Source: Begonia masoniana
Lineage: Eukaryota; Streptophyta; Magnoliopsida; Cucurbitales; Begoniaceae
Direction: 5' to 3'
Assembly (NCBI GenBank): GCA_022432975.1
Contig: CM039508.1
Location: forward strand, 46,651,646-46,715,645
DNA: 64,000 nt
A model generated the notes under the pieces. It was not told the origin of the DNA, made no database searches, and was given only the letters and a program-made list of their open reading frames with translations. Positions 1 through 11,178 of the stretch are shown piece after piece. Within the stretch, counting starts at the first letter, position 1. Each line of letters opens with the position of its first letter. The position numbers were made by a program, and so were the translations under genes.

Positions 1-1249
1 TGAAAACACGTTGGTTTGTTTTCTAAAAGTCTGAATGGAGTTAGAAGCATATCCTACAAGTTATTAGTTAGCATTTGCAGCTTGTTTATTTTCTCTACGT
101 GCATGTTTTAGGTCCTTACATAACTGAGACGTTCAAGAACATCAACTCTACAGCAAACAGGTAAGTTCATACCCGTAGGTTGGCCCTTAAGGCCTTACAT
201 CACGGAGATACTAGGTATTACTTATGTCGGGTGGTTTCGGGTAGAAAAAGTTAGAGTTAAGTTCTGAGTTATCTGTGTTACACATTACATTCTGTAGTAA
301 TATTTCTGTTGTCTGTCATTTTATGTTTAAGCACTGTAAATGCTCATGCATACACGATTTTCCCGAAAGACATGCAAAAATTTTCTGTGCACGGTTTTGA
401 AGTTAAGAAAGATAAAATCTGACTGAAATACATTGGTTAAGTGCAGGACGGGAACTGGCCTACTGTTCTGTACAGCTCTATCTGTACTGTTCTATTTCTG
501 TTCTGTAAATCTGTTAGGTGCCTGTTGTGCACTTGCCAGTTCCCCTATAAGCCCCACTTATACCCCTCTGATAGATAAAAACAATGTTCTGAAATGTCAC
601 TGTATTCTGAAAAGTTCATGCATAGCATATGCATCACTGCATTTATATGTTCTTACTGAGTTTTAGCCTCATAGATGAGCTCTCTGATGTAGGTACTGAA
701 ACCGTGGATGAGGACTTTGTGCCTCAAGATGATGATTTGATGTAGTTGGCGGATCGAGCTCATGGGGGTTGGTTGCTGCAACCAGACACATTCTGTTTCT
801 GTGAGGGTAAATTTTAAAATCATGTCAAGTCCTGTATAACTTTTGAAATTTTAAACCAGTGTATAGGATTGGTGTGGATGTTTGAAAACCCCTGTCTGGT
901 GAAGTTTTGGTAATGTATATCAAGTTCTGAACAGTTTCCCAAATCTAAGAACAATGTATAAGTTCTGAGGTTTAAGTTTTAAAAACTCTGTATTTGACAG
1001 TTGTGTATATTCTGAAGTATTCTGGAATTATTTGGAGTATTTCTCTTTTAGGGTGTGCATGGATTATCTCTGGTTTTAGAGTTATCCATGCAATCTGTTT
1101 TTCTTAGAATTCTGTCGTGTTTTCTTGATATGCCCAAAATCATGTTGTGAATCGTTTTTCTGAAGAGTGAAGTTTTCACACTTTCTGTTTTCACGATTTC
1201 TGTTGTTAAGTAATCTTGTCAAAAGTTGTTAAATTCTGCCCTTTTAAAC

Positions 1250-1793
1250 TACATCTTCTGATCACGTCCACCGCTGCTTTAAATTTACTTCTACAGCTGC
1301 CCGTTTTTAACAATCACGTCCATCGCTACTTGTAAAATTATATCTGCCGCTGCCCGCTGCCCGTTTAAGACTGTATCCACCGCTGTCTTTACAATTTCAT
1401 CTTCCGCCTGACGTCATCTGTTTTGTCTCATTCACATCCACCGGTGAACAGAGCACGTCTGCCTGCGTACCCCGTTGCCTTTAAAATTTACATCATCTGC
1501 CTGACGTCATCTGTTTTGTCTTATTCACATCCACCAGTAAACAGTGCACTTCTGCCTGTCTCCACCGCTGCCACTGTTCATTTTTGTCTTATTCACATCC
1601 ACCGGCGAACAGTGCACTTCTGCCTGTCCCCACCGCTGCCACTGTTCATTTTTGTCTTATTCACATCTACCGGCGAACAGTACGCTTCTGCCTACGTACC
1701 CCATTGCCTTTAAAATTTACATCATCCGCCTGACGTCATCTATTTTGTCTTATTCATATCCACCGTTCTCTTTTGTTTATTCACATCCACCGC
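1250..1793. repeat. Imperfect tandem repeats with 'cacatccaccg' and 'ctgacgtcatctg' cores
   Basis: Phrases such as 'cttattcacatccaccgg', 'gaacagtgcacttctgcctg' and 'ctgacgtcatctgttttgtc' recur about every 60-130 bases. The array resumes at 2835-2900 beyond the inserted hAT element, so it belongs to the surrounding LTR. Short reading frames across it are by-products of the repeat. Confidence 0.6.
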
Positions 1794-2834
1794 TAGAGAT
1801 GTCAAACGAGCGAGCCGAGCCGAGCCTGAAAAGGTTCAGCTCACCTAACGAGCCGAGCCTAACGAGCCTATTGAGCTTAACGAGCCGAGCCTAATGAGTT
1901 GACCCCAAAAAATTTCCAACCCGAGCCGGCTCGCGAGCCATTAGCTTAACGAGCCGAGCCGAGCCGAGCTGGCCCAACGAGCTTAACAAGCCGAGCTTAA
2001 CGAGTCAAAAACTTGTGTCTTTTACTTCAAAATTCCTCAATGATTTGTTTAGACCAAAATGCTAAATAATCAATTTAAAATTTTATTATTTGTAAAATTA
2101 AAAGAAGAAAATTACAAATAAAAATCATAAAATAATTGAAGTTATTGTTACGCGGAATATCATTAATAACCCTGCAAAAGTGCAGAAGAAGATGATCATC
2201 ATCTTCGACGATTTATTAGATCTAATCTAACCAACCCACGAGAAAAAGGGTTCTGCAGCTCTTCATGGTTTTAGAGTGGGTTTTAGATTTGGATGAAAAG
2301 AACCCACGAGAAAAAGGGTTCTGCAGAACCCTTTTTCTGTCATTTACCTAATAATTTCATAATTTCATCACCTTCTCCATACCCACTCTTCCAGCTCTTC
2401 TCTCTTATCTCTTTCTCTCTCTAAAACCACGACCATGGATCTCTGCAAACTGAGCTTGCTTCTGCTCACCACCATTTCCATCTCCTATTCCAAAGAAAAG
2501 CTCAGATTAAGGATGAGAGCCGACAATTGAATCCTTCTCCAGAAAATTTCGGCAAATACAGCAACGATCCATAACCCAACCAGCAAGATCTGGGGCCAGC
2601 TCGTACTACTTCGCAGTCCGCGGGTAGCTAGGTGGCTCGCGAGCCTGGCCCGCCAAGCCAAACGAGCTGGCCCGTTGGCCGGCTCGTTTGGCGCGGTCCC
2701 AGGAGGGCTCGCAAGCCCAGAGGCGAGGCTCGGCTCGGCCCGCTATTGGGACCGGGCCAGGCTCGACTCGCTACTGTAGCGAGCCGAGCCAAACTCGATC
2801 GCTACTGTACCAGCCAGCTCGTTATTCACCTCTA
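1794..2834. mobile_element. Non-autonomous hAT element with an 8-bp target duplication
   Basis: The left end reads 'tagagatgtcaaacgagc' and the right end, inverted, 'tagaggtgaataacgagc'. The flanks are tccaccgc (1786-1793) and tccacccg(c) (2835-2842), an 8-bp duplication with one added base. Both ends are packed with GAGCCGAGC subterminal repeats. The left ~130 bases resemble the inverted right end of the large hAT at 50355-63019, including 'ttgaccccaaaaaattt', and the right end shares 'ctacagtagcg' next to GAGCCGAGC with that element's left end. No transposase is present. The inside holds a short ATG frame at 2435 with a hydrophobic leucine-rich start, possibly captured host sequence. Confidence 0.8.
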
Positions 2835-3109
2835 TCCACCCGCTGTCACTGTTCACTTTTGTTTTATTTGCATCCACTGCTGGTTTATATTGCCCGCCCA
2901 GTTTATTTACTTCTTTTGCCCTACATCACCTGATCCCGTCATTTACTGTCGCCTTTCTTCCGGTAAAATTTCCTGTTTGTTTTCCATTTTATTAGGTTTT
3001 TCCACTGCATGTTAAGTAGTTCAATTTCTGTCTGTTTATTTCATCGTTCAAATTCTGGTGTTTCAACCCTCTCGTTGTCTGCTAGAACCCTGTGTAAGTC
3101 GGAGTTAAG

Positions 3110-5289
3110 TGTAGCACCCGGTTCCATTGAGTCAAAATTTAAATTATTATGAATGATGTACTTTTATAGAAGGGTTGGGGGAGTTATTGATTAGGTTAAT
3201 AAATGACTAGGCAAGGGCAGAAAGGTAATTAGAGATTTAAAAATGGATAATGTATTTAAGGTTAGTGATTTGGGGTTTAGTGCTCGGTAGCCGCCACCAA
3301 TTCCCTTATTTCTCTCCCAGCCTTCAGCTCTTCAACAGGAAACCTTCGAGCGATTTCTTCCTCACTCGATTCTCTTTCAATCTAGGTAAGCTCTCTTAGT
3401 CTGTCTGTGATTTTAACAATTAGATAGCTGAGGGAGTACAATGTGTGAGGTTTCGAGGAATACTGTGAGAGAGTTGAGCTCGGGTGTAGTGTTGAATCGG
3501 AAATGCACCATGAACTAAGCTTCCAAGCTAGTTTCCCATGATTTCCTGAATAGATTAGAATGAGGCTTAGAAGAAATCTAATTGATATCCTTTCTATGAC
3601 CTAGGTGAGCAGACTTCTGAAGTAGTTTGAAACCGAGCATTTCCAGGAGAGCCAGGTAAGTAAAGTTTGCTTGTGCCTTCGGGCCTACATCACAAAATAT
3701 TAGGGTTTGTATGCTGGAATGTGTGGGTATGTCATGCATCATATTTTTAAAGTATACGAAAATGAATTTGAATGCATGTTGGCATAGTGAGGATTGAACA
3801 TATTGAAACAGCTACATCAATCAGTTTCACTGTTAAGGGAAGTACTCCGCCCCTTAATGAGACAGTGGATATTTATACTTTGGGAGAGTTGATCCAACTT
3901 CCAATTTCACAGGGGGATCTGAACATGTGAATCAGATTTGCTGTTAAGGGAATTTATCCGCCCCTTAATGATCCAGTGGATGTATATACTTTGGGAGAGT
4001 TGATCCAGCTCCCAATTTCACAGGGGGATCTGAACAGAAACGAAACATGAACAACTGAGTTGAGAAAGTAGAAATTGCATGATTAGGAATTTATATATAT
4101 TCAGTGTTTCATTTCATTACAGCTTTACTTACTTAGCATTAGGCTAATAGATGAGTTTTGTGATGTAGGTGTTGAGGATACTGCAGGTGAATTTCCTGAT
4201 TGCACAGATGATTAGATGTGGTTGGAGGAGCACACTCATGCTACGGATCTGGTGAACTGATGAGGCGATTTAACTGATGTTTGTTGGTGAGAAGGTTTAG
4301 TTGACAGTGTTTGAAATTTAGAAATGTTAAGTTTCCATAACAGTAGTGGTTTCAGTACTTTGAACACATTTTTTTTTTAGATTTTTCTGATAGCAGTGAT
4401 ATGTCGAGTTTTAAATGTTATTTTTACTGGATTTGATTAATGTAATGGTTTGAGTTATGTCTGAATGGTCTTGGAAAAGTAAGCAAATTCCTTTCTGTAA
4501 TTGGTGTTGTGTATGTATAGTGAGGAGTAGTCGAAATGTATTCTGTTTTCTACCGGTAGATGATGTCTATCGGTAAATGTTGAGTTATGTTGTCCATTAG
4601 AAGATGTCTTCAGAAAAGCCATCGGATAATGTCTCAGTAAACTCATCGGCAGATGCGTGCTGACGTCATCGGAAGGTGTAGGTTTAAGTCTATCGGATGT
4701 TGTCTCAGTAAACTCACCAGATGATGTAGGGAGTTTTTGTCGTTAGTCACCGGTGGATGTCGTGTGTAAATTCACCGGATGATGTAGAGGGTCTTTTGTC
4801 GTTTAGTCACCGGTGGATGTCGTGTGTAAATTCACCGGATGATGTAGGGAGTCTTTTGTCGTTTAGTCACCGATGGATGTCGTGTGTAAATTCACCGGAT
4901 GATGTAGGGAGTCTTTTGTCGTTTAGTCACCGGTGGATGTCGTGTGTAAATTCACCGGATGATGTAGGGAGTCTTTTGTCGTTTAGTGACCGGATGATGT
5001 CTTCTGTTTTCTGTTTTCAGTCTCTTCCGTTGACTCGGTTCAGCGGCAGATGCGTTTGACCTTCGCCACTTTTAAAGAAATTCGTGATTTAACTCTTATT
5101 TTCTCTTGGACGAATATTTCTAACATTTCGCCCGATCATCCAAACACTTTTTATGATTTTGTTTAGCTTTCAGTTTGTTCAAATGATTTCCGCTGCAAGT
5201 TTATTTTAAAAAAAAATAATATGGTAGAAATTTTAGTCATGTACAAAGTTTGTGTGACAAACCGGGTTCAGATAACTCGGGGCGTTACA
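3110..5289 (+). mobile_element. Solo-LTR-like element (2180 bp) with a TTAAG target duplication
   Basis: It begins tgtagcacccgg and ends ggggcgttaca, with perfect ttaag at 3105-3109 and 5290-5294. No primer-binding site, polypurine tract or gag/pol lies inside, so it fits a solo LTR. Internal marks shared with the other long LTRs are 'ccaggtaagtaaag' near 3652, 'gcctacatcac' near 3684, and 'aatagatgag...gatgtaggtg' near 4147-4171. It carries a 60-bp minisatellite in its 3' half. It is inserted in the older LTR that ends at 5564. Confidence 0.85.
4741..5000 (+). repeat. 60-bp minisatellite, four near-perfect units
   Basis: A unit containing 'caccggtggatgtcgtgtgt' and 'ttcaccggatgatgtaggga' repeats with an exact 60-base period from 4741 to 4980. 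Degenerate copies of the 'caccggatgatgt' core extend upstream to about 4550. The in-frame peptide repeat follows from the period being a multiple of three; there is no other coding evidence. Confidence 0.9.
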
Positions 5290-5564
5290 TTAAGTCTTAG
5301 TAAGAATACCAGAACTGTTCTCATTTCCTCCTGCTTCCCGCCTTATTGTTTTTCTTCTGTCATTCATTTTGCATTCCGATTTTTACTGTTTTCCGTTTTA
5401 CTTTCAAATCCAGAGAATGTTTTCTTTTTCTGTAAAGTTTTCAATGGTTCGTTTTAAAAGTCCAGTCTGTTTAAACAAAAAAAAAAAACTCATTTTCTGT
5501 AAAATGTCCGGAGTGATGGCTTGACTCTCCGGCCCCGATCGAGAATGGGAATCGGGCTGTCACA

Positions 5565-6517
5565 ATTCTAGCATTTTTTGTTTCATCCAAAATCATCAAC
5601 TTCTAATTTACAACTATGTCCACGTTAATAATTTATCGACTCAAATCTAAGCCATATTCTTACTAAATCTTTAGATAATAAATATTTATAGTCAAATTAA
5701 AACTAAAGGCAATTATCTTATCTACAAACTAAATCACAAAGCTTAAGAATCCTTGAATTAATTCTCATAATTCATTGTCTTGTCTAAAATTCTCAAACTA
5801 ATTCATAATATTACTTCATCTCTTATTGTTAGGGAATCCTTAAATCGAGAATTTGGTCATTTTTGTATTTGAAGAAAACTAAATCATTTATATATTTTTA
5901 TAGGCTCTACTATCCAAAATATTTAAGTTGTGACTAATGTATCTTTCTTAATTTAGATCTTAACCATTGCATGTCAATATTCTAAATTTTTATAGAGGAG
6001 TCCGTAAGGGTTTGTAAACTTGGTTAGAAAACTGGCAAGGTAATTGTTGGTTTTTTTTTTTAACTCAAACATCCAATCGTGATTTACGTGCTTCTTATGT
6101 GTACCTTAGACTTTAGAGTTTACATATGTTTTAAGGAAGTTAACTAATCGTGATCAAATCTTTTAATTGGGAGTAGTTGCTATTTTAGATTTAGGGACAG
6201 ATCTACATCAAAAAGATAACTCCAAAAATTTAAAAAACTTGGACTAAAATGCAATTTAAAACAGTTTGAAATTGCTTTAAATAAATACTTGAAATTCTTA
6301 AACAAAATATATATTAAAGTTTCAAAACATATTTAAGATTTTATAAAAATATTTGCAAAAGAATAAAAGGAAAATTACTTACTTTAAAATCAACTACAAA
6401 AATCATCATATTTTTATATCAAAATATAAATTTTTATCACTTACTTGCTGATCGACAATCTTCCAGGTGCACATGAGCATACAGATAAGTTTACAGAATC
6501 GTTTTTAAAATCTTGGT
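5565..6517. other. AT-rich intergenic stretch, no gene seen
   Basis: No reading frame with recognisable family motifs and no clear repeat boundary. It may be leader sequence of the LTR remnant that follows on the minus strand. Confidence 0.5.
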
Positions 6518-7300
6518 GCTCTGATACCATCTTGTAACGCCTCAATTTAAAAATCCCCAATTTGAAACCCTAATTTTGAAAACCTTAAAATTTTTCCCAA
6601 ATTGATTTGAAATTGAGCGCTAAATCATAATTTGAAAATTTAAATATTAATTGAAAACTTTAATTTCCCGGATGCTTTGTAATAAATTTGTCAAAATCTT
6701 GAAACTATCGTATAATTAAAACAATTTATGAAACTTTATTTAATAATAAAATTCAACATAATTATTCAATGTCTTAAATTGAAATAAAACATTAAATATC
6801 GTTTAAAAATTAAAGCATACTAATTTCAATCTTTTTTCTCAAATTCAACAATATTTTCTTTTTCTATGGGTGATTCCAATTTCCAACATTATCAGAAAGT
6901 ATCAACAGCTACCAGAAAGAACCCAACAGTTTCAGACATACAACAATTATATCAATCCGTATGTAAAATCGATTGTGTTTCTAATTTAGCAGCAAATTAA
7001 AATACCAAGAAGCTAGAATCTTCATTAGCACAACAAAAGAATGCACGATCTAGATATAACTTAGAAGCACTCCAAATTTCTTGGCGTTTTTTTGTTTTTT
7101 TGGCAGAGAATTAATTAGTTCGATGTGGAGATAGTTTTATCGAGAAAAAAAGGGTTAGAGGAGTAGCAATCTAACCTGGAAAAGTAGAGGCTAAGAAAAT
7201 ATGATTAGCTTCAATCAAAACAGGTAGAAATCAGAAAATAAAGCATGCCTGAGGGTGGATGATTATTTTGAATCGCCTGCTTCACACACGGAGCAATTCT
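6518..7300 (-). mobile_element. LTR fragment with adjoining primer-binding site
   Basis: On the minus strand an LTR 3' end (…gaggcgttaca, ending at 6533) is followed after three bases by TGGTATCAGAGC (6518-6529), the Met-tRNA primer site of plant retrotransposons. The LTR body runs to about 7300 and is AT-rich; its other edge is not clear. No gag or pol is visible downstream on that strand, so this is a remnant. Confidence 0.55.
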
Positions 7301-7309
7301 AGATTTACT

Positions 7310-8072
7310 GTTTTATTTTATTTTAATAAATTATTTTTTATAATTTATTACATTATTTACACTTTAACTACAATAAATATTTAATACGTCAATAAGTCTT
7401 TTAAAAAAATAAAATAAAATAGTACACTTAACATTATTCTTCACGTATGCGACTTTAACGATAATTTTGACCGGAAAGTTTTGCTTGTTAACTTATGATA
7501 GTTTAAGGTCGATTTTGTTTAAATGAAAATAATTTAATTGCAAGATTTTTAATAACTCTTTTTTGTAATTACCTTATTAATTATTTAGAACATATAGTAA
7601 TTATTTTACAACTAATTATTTAATAAATTACATCCATCATTGCCAATTTCAACCGGCATTATTTTTTGTATGAAATGATTAGAAATTACGGGCAAGTAGA
7701 CCTTCAAAGAATGTACTCTCTTCTTGTTAAACAAGTAAAAGAAAATATCAAACAGGCAGGCACATGTATGGTTCGAATGATTTAAATCTTGCTCGTCTTT
7801 GAGTTGCAAAAGTAGAGGAAGAAGACAAAGGAAACTCCATTGGACAAGACAAGAATTTAGTGATTGCATCGAAATACCAAGATAAACTTATGCGTAAATA
7901 AGAAGGCTTACAGAAAGCTGCTCTTAGACATCATCCACACAAAGGTTATTACATTTTTGTGATTAAGACATAAGACTACAATTACAAGACATAAGACCGT
8001 TCTTATTAAGTCTTTTTTTATAATAAGGTCGAATCAAACCATTCGCACAGTGATTGGGCTCATAATTTAGCA
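7310..8072. other. 3' flank of the CYP82 gene, duplicated with the gene
   Basis: From about 7660 the sequence is nearly the same as 13630-14030, so the CYP82 duplication included several hundred bases downstream of the stop codon. Relative to the other copy it lacks ~60 bases lying between two 'ttggaca' repeats near 7840. No separate gene is seen. Confidence 0.6.
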
Positions 8073-9758
8073 TTAGGCATAGAGATGCTGGGCAAGGCGT
8101 GGTTTTGCGTAAATATCGAGAGGCGTTTCCTTAATGCTAGTAAGACCTTGCCTCTCGCGCATGTCCAAAGCTTCTTCTGAGGACGTCGATATTTCGAACC
8201 CATGCAACAAAGCTGCCATTGAAAGCAGTGTAGTTTGCAGAGCCAACGAAATACCAGGGCACATTCTTCGCCCACTTCCGAATGGCATGAACTCATAATT
8301 CTTACCTCTCACATCCATATCCTTGTGGGTAGTGAGAAATCTCTCCGGTTGGAAATCCTCCGGTAACTTCCATACTCTCGGGTCTCTATGCATCTTCCAC
8401 AAGTTGACCATTAGACGCGTTCCCGCCGGAATGTGGTGCCCGGCAATGGTGCAGTCTTCCATAGATTCATGGGGAATCGCCAGTGGAACGACCGGGTACA
8501 GACGCATGCTCTCTTTTATGATAGCATTCAGGTAAACCAAGTTTTTGAGATCAGATTCATTTACTTGTCTTTTATCCCCAACTTGTTCGTTTAGCTCACG
8601 CTGGGCTTTTTTGAGAACTCGTTTGTTTTTCAGAAGCAAACAAAGCACCCATGTCATCGTTCCGGTCGTCGTGTCTGAACCACCTAATATGAGAGCCTAC
8701 AAATAAAATGAAATCTTAGTTCTCGTGATTTTTTTGTAGATGAAGAAAGATTTAAGGATGAACGAATACTATTTAGTCATGTTCATTCGTACCCAGCAAG
8801 TAGCTTTGATGATTCTATCAGAGTCATGATTGCTGGAGGAATCATCTCCACTACGATAATCACCGTAGAAAAGAGACAACATGATATCCATAAAATCTTG
8901 CTCGGCTTTAGACTTTTCCCCCTTTCTATTCTGCTTATGCTCGTGAAGCCATTTTGTAACGAGTTGATCCAGTTCTTCCGCCGTCTTTTTCATAGCCTTC
9001 TCAAACCCTCCCAAATCCAACCATCTCAGAAATGGAAAATAATCGGCTGGCACAAATGCTCCCGACAGATCAAAGAGATCCCTCATGACTCGTCGACTCT
9101 GGCCCATTTTTTCACCTGTAAAAGCCTCTGTGAACCTCTTTCCTACCACCATCCTAAATATCATGTTCAAAGTGACATCCCCAAACCACCTCTTCATCTC
9201 CACCTTGACTCCGTCTTCACAGTCTCTCTTCCTCACCCAAGAATCGTACATCTCTCTAATGGAGAGCCGAATCTCGGATTCTCTTATGTGCGTGTGCGTC
9301 CCTAGACGGTGGTTCGAAAGTAACTGGACGGTAGCTATTTTTCGCACTTGGCGCCAGACCGGTCCATAAAGGCTGAAACCTATCATGGTGTAGTCGTAGC
9401 CTATGAGCTTAAAGGCTAAGTACTTTGGACGAGTGGCGAAATTTAGATCGTTTACGGTAAAACACTCTTTGGCAATCTCCCAATCGCTAACTATCAGAGT
9501 TTTATGAACACCCAATCGCATAATAAAGACGGGTCCGTATTTGTCAGCCATATCTGCCAAGGTCAAGTGAGGTGGTTTTATCCCTCTTAGCAGGTGGATG
9601 TGACCAATCAAAGGCCACGCGCCGCCAGCTTCCGGTGGTTGTCTCTTCCGATTGAAGCTCCCCCGTATCTTTATCAGAGAGAAGAGAACCAACAGAGATG
9701 AGAGAGCTCCGACCATGGCTGTTGTTGAAGACGAAAGAGAGAGCTCCATCATCTTCAA
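8073..9758 (-). CDS. Cytochrome P450, CYP82 family, intact
   Basis: This encodes a heme mono-oxygenase of the endoplasmic reticulum. CYP82 enzymes typically hydroxylate alkaloids, flavonoids, terpenoids or coumarins; the substrate here is unknown. Exon 1 is 8793-9758 and exon 2 is 8073-8696, with a phase-0 GT-AG intron, giving 529 aa. Seen in order: an N-terminal membrane anchor (residues ~12-30); a proline hinge then AWPLIGHIHLL (~45-56); the I-helix GGSDTTTG spanning the start of exon 2 (~326-333); the K-helix ExxR as KESMR; FQPERF; and the heme loop FGSGRRMCPG with its cysteine ligand near residue 462. The next in-frame Met (MMELS) could also be the start. All diagnostic motifs are intact and the length is normal for the family. 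A dead duplicate lies 4.3 kb away at 14031-15716. The subfamily is not assigned. Confidence 0.93.
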
Positions 9759-11178
9759 TTTGAAATACTTGAAGATGATTTAACCTAGAACAGAGGACAT
9801 CATCTTTAAACGATGGGGCACAGATCCATATCTTTAAGCGATCGTTCATTTCAAAGTGGAAAAAATTTCATTAATGGTTAAACATCTCTGTCTGTATAAA
9901 AGCAGAAAAGGACTTGATATTAAAGCTTGATACTTTTAAGAAAATCCAATAATTATACGTAACTTTAACTTCACCGTTTGGAAACTTTTAGGATCATTTC
10001 AATTTACACCATAATTTTTTTTTTTTTGACAAATGAACTTTGAATTTTGTACAGTGAGTAAATCAGCAAAAACCTGGTGGGTTTGGCCTAATAAGAGGCT
10101 CAAGCATTTTCTCAACCTTTTTTTTTTTCAGCTGGCAATGATGACACTGGTTTTGATCAAATTCCATTTTGGGGCTCCTTTTTTATCATCCAAAACTCTT
10201 AATTTGAGAAATTAACATTTCATAATTTGAAGCCTTTAGTTACGGATATCTTGTCGTAAAATTATGATACATTTTTTTGTTTGTTAATTCTCTCACTCTC
10301 CGATGATTATCTCTCTGTGGAAATTGAAAAGATGGTTTGGACTTTCTTCCTATGGCAATTATCACATCACTCGAGACAGAACAAATTATGGATCAAACAG
10401 ATAAGGTTTCTATTTCTAGGATTGGACGATTGGTAGCAAATTTAGATTCGTAGTTTGACCAACACCACATGGACAGTACCATTTAAGTGCTCTTATTTGA
10501 GAAATTAACATTTCATAATTTGAAGCCTTTAGTTACGGATATCTTGTCGTAAAATTATGATACATTTTTTTGTTTGTTAATTCTCTCACTCTCCGATGAT
10601 TATCTCTCTGTGGAAATTGAAAAGATGGTTTGGACTTTCTTCCTATGGCAATTATCACATCACTCGAGACAGAACAAATTATGGATCAAACAGATAAGGT
10701 TTCTATTTCTAGGATTGGACGATTGGTAGCAAATTTAGATTCGTAGTTTGACCAACACCACATGGACAGTACCATTTAAGTGCCTTTTTCTTTGTTTCAT
10801 TAATTACTCCTATCGACTCGCCCATCTCTATCGTACGTTATGATTTACATTCGAGCCAATAAGACAAAAATTAAAGCATTCAAAATCCTGAATTTAGAGG
10901 ATCATTTCAATTTACACCATAATTTTTTTTTTTTTTTTGACAAATGAACTTTGAATTTTGTACAGTGAGTAAATCAGCAAAAACCTGGTGGGTTTGGCCT
11001 AATTAAGAGGCTCAAGCATTTTTCTCAACCTTTTTTTTTTTCAGCTGGCAATGATGACACTGGTTTTGATCAAATTCCATTTTGGGGCTCCTTTTTTATC
11101 ATCCAAAACTCTTAGATTTTGCAGATAAACATATTCCTCGCTACTTATCATCAGACCACTTTTGTTTCTCAAACGTCA
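9759..11178. repeat. CYP82 upstream region with two levels of local duplication
   Basis: A ~289-base block at 10202-10490 is repeated almost perfectly at 10495-10783 (offset 293), beginning 'atttgagaaattaacattt'. A second pair, 9990-10201 and 10897-11114, brackets it and begins 'aggatcatttcaatttac'. Related fragments occur upstream of the second CYP82 copy (15940-16060). No gene is seen; the region must include the CYP82 promoter just above 9758, but I recognise no clear TATA box. Confidence 0.8.

Larger units (their letters stand above)
1..5564 (+). mobile_element. Degenerate long LTR-like element, 5' end outside the window
   Basis: The stretch has no coding potential. It shares the layout of the other long LTRs in this window: a GGTAAGT-like step near 159, a segment ending in 'ccttacatcac' near 204, and 'ctcatagatgag' followed by 'gatgtaggt' near 668-695. 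It ends at 5564 with 'cgggctgtcaca', matching the CA end of an LTR. It is interrupted by a hAT element (1794-2834) and by a second LTR (3110-5289). The target duplication cannot be tested because the left end is not in the window. Family membership is inferred from shared motifs. Confidence 0.5.

Noticed and set aside
1423..1894. Overlapping Ser/His/Pro-rich frames
   Set aside because: They follow tandem LTR repeat units and run into the hAT end; no family motif.
4757..5059. Frame with a perfect 20-residue repeat
   Set aside because: Produced by the 60-bp minisatellite; no start context, conservation or domain.
5562..7306. 'attct' after two LTR ends (5565 and 7302) as a target duplication
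   Set aside because: The orientation and missing left boundary do not support one element between them; probably chance.
8826..9369. Plus-strand frames opposite the CYP82 exon
   Set aside because: Antisense to a well-supported exon; no motifs.
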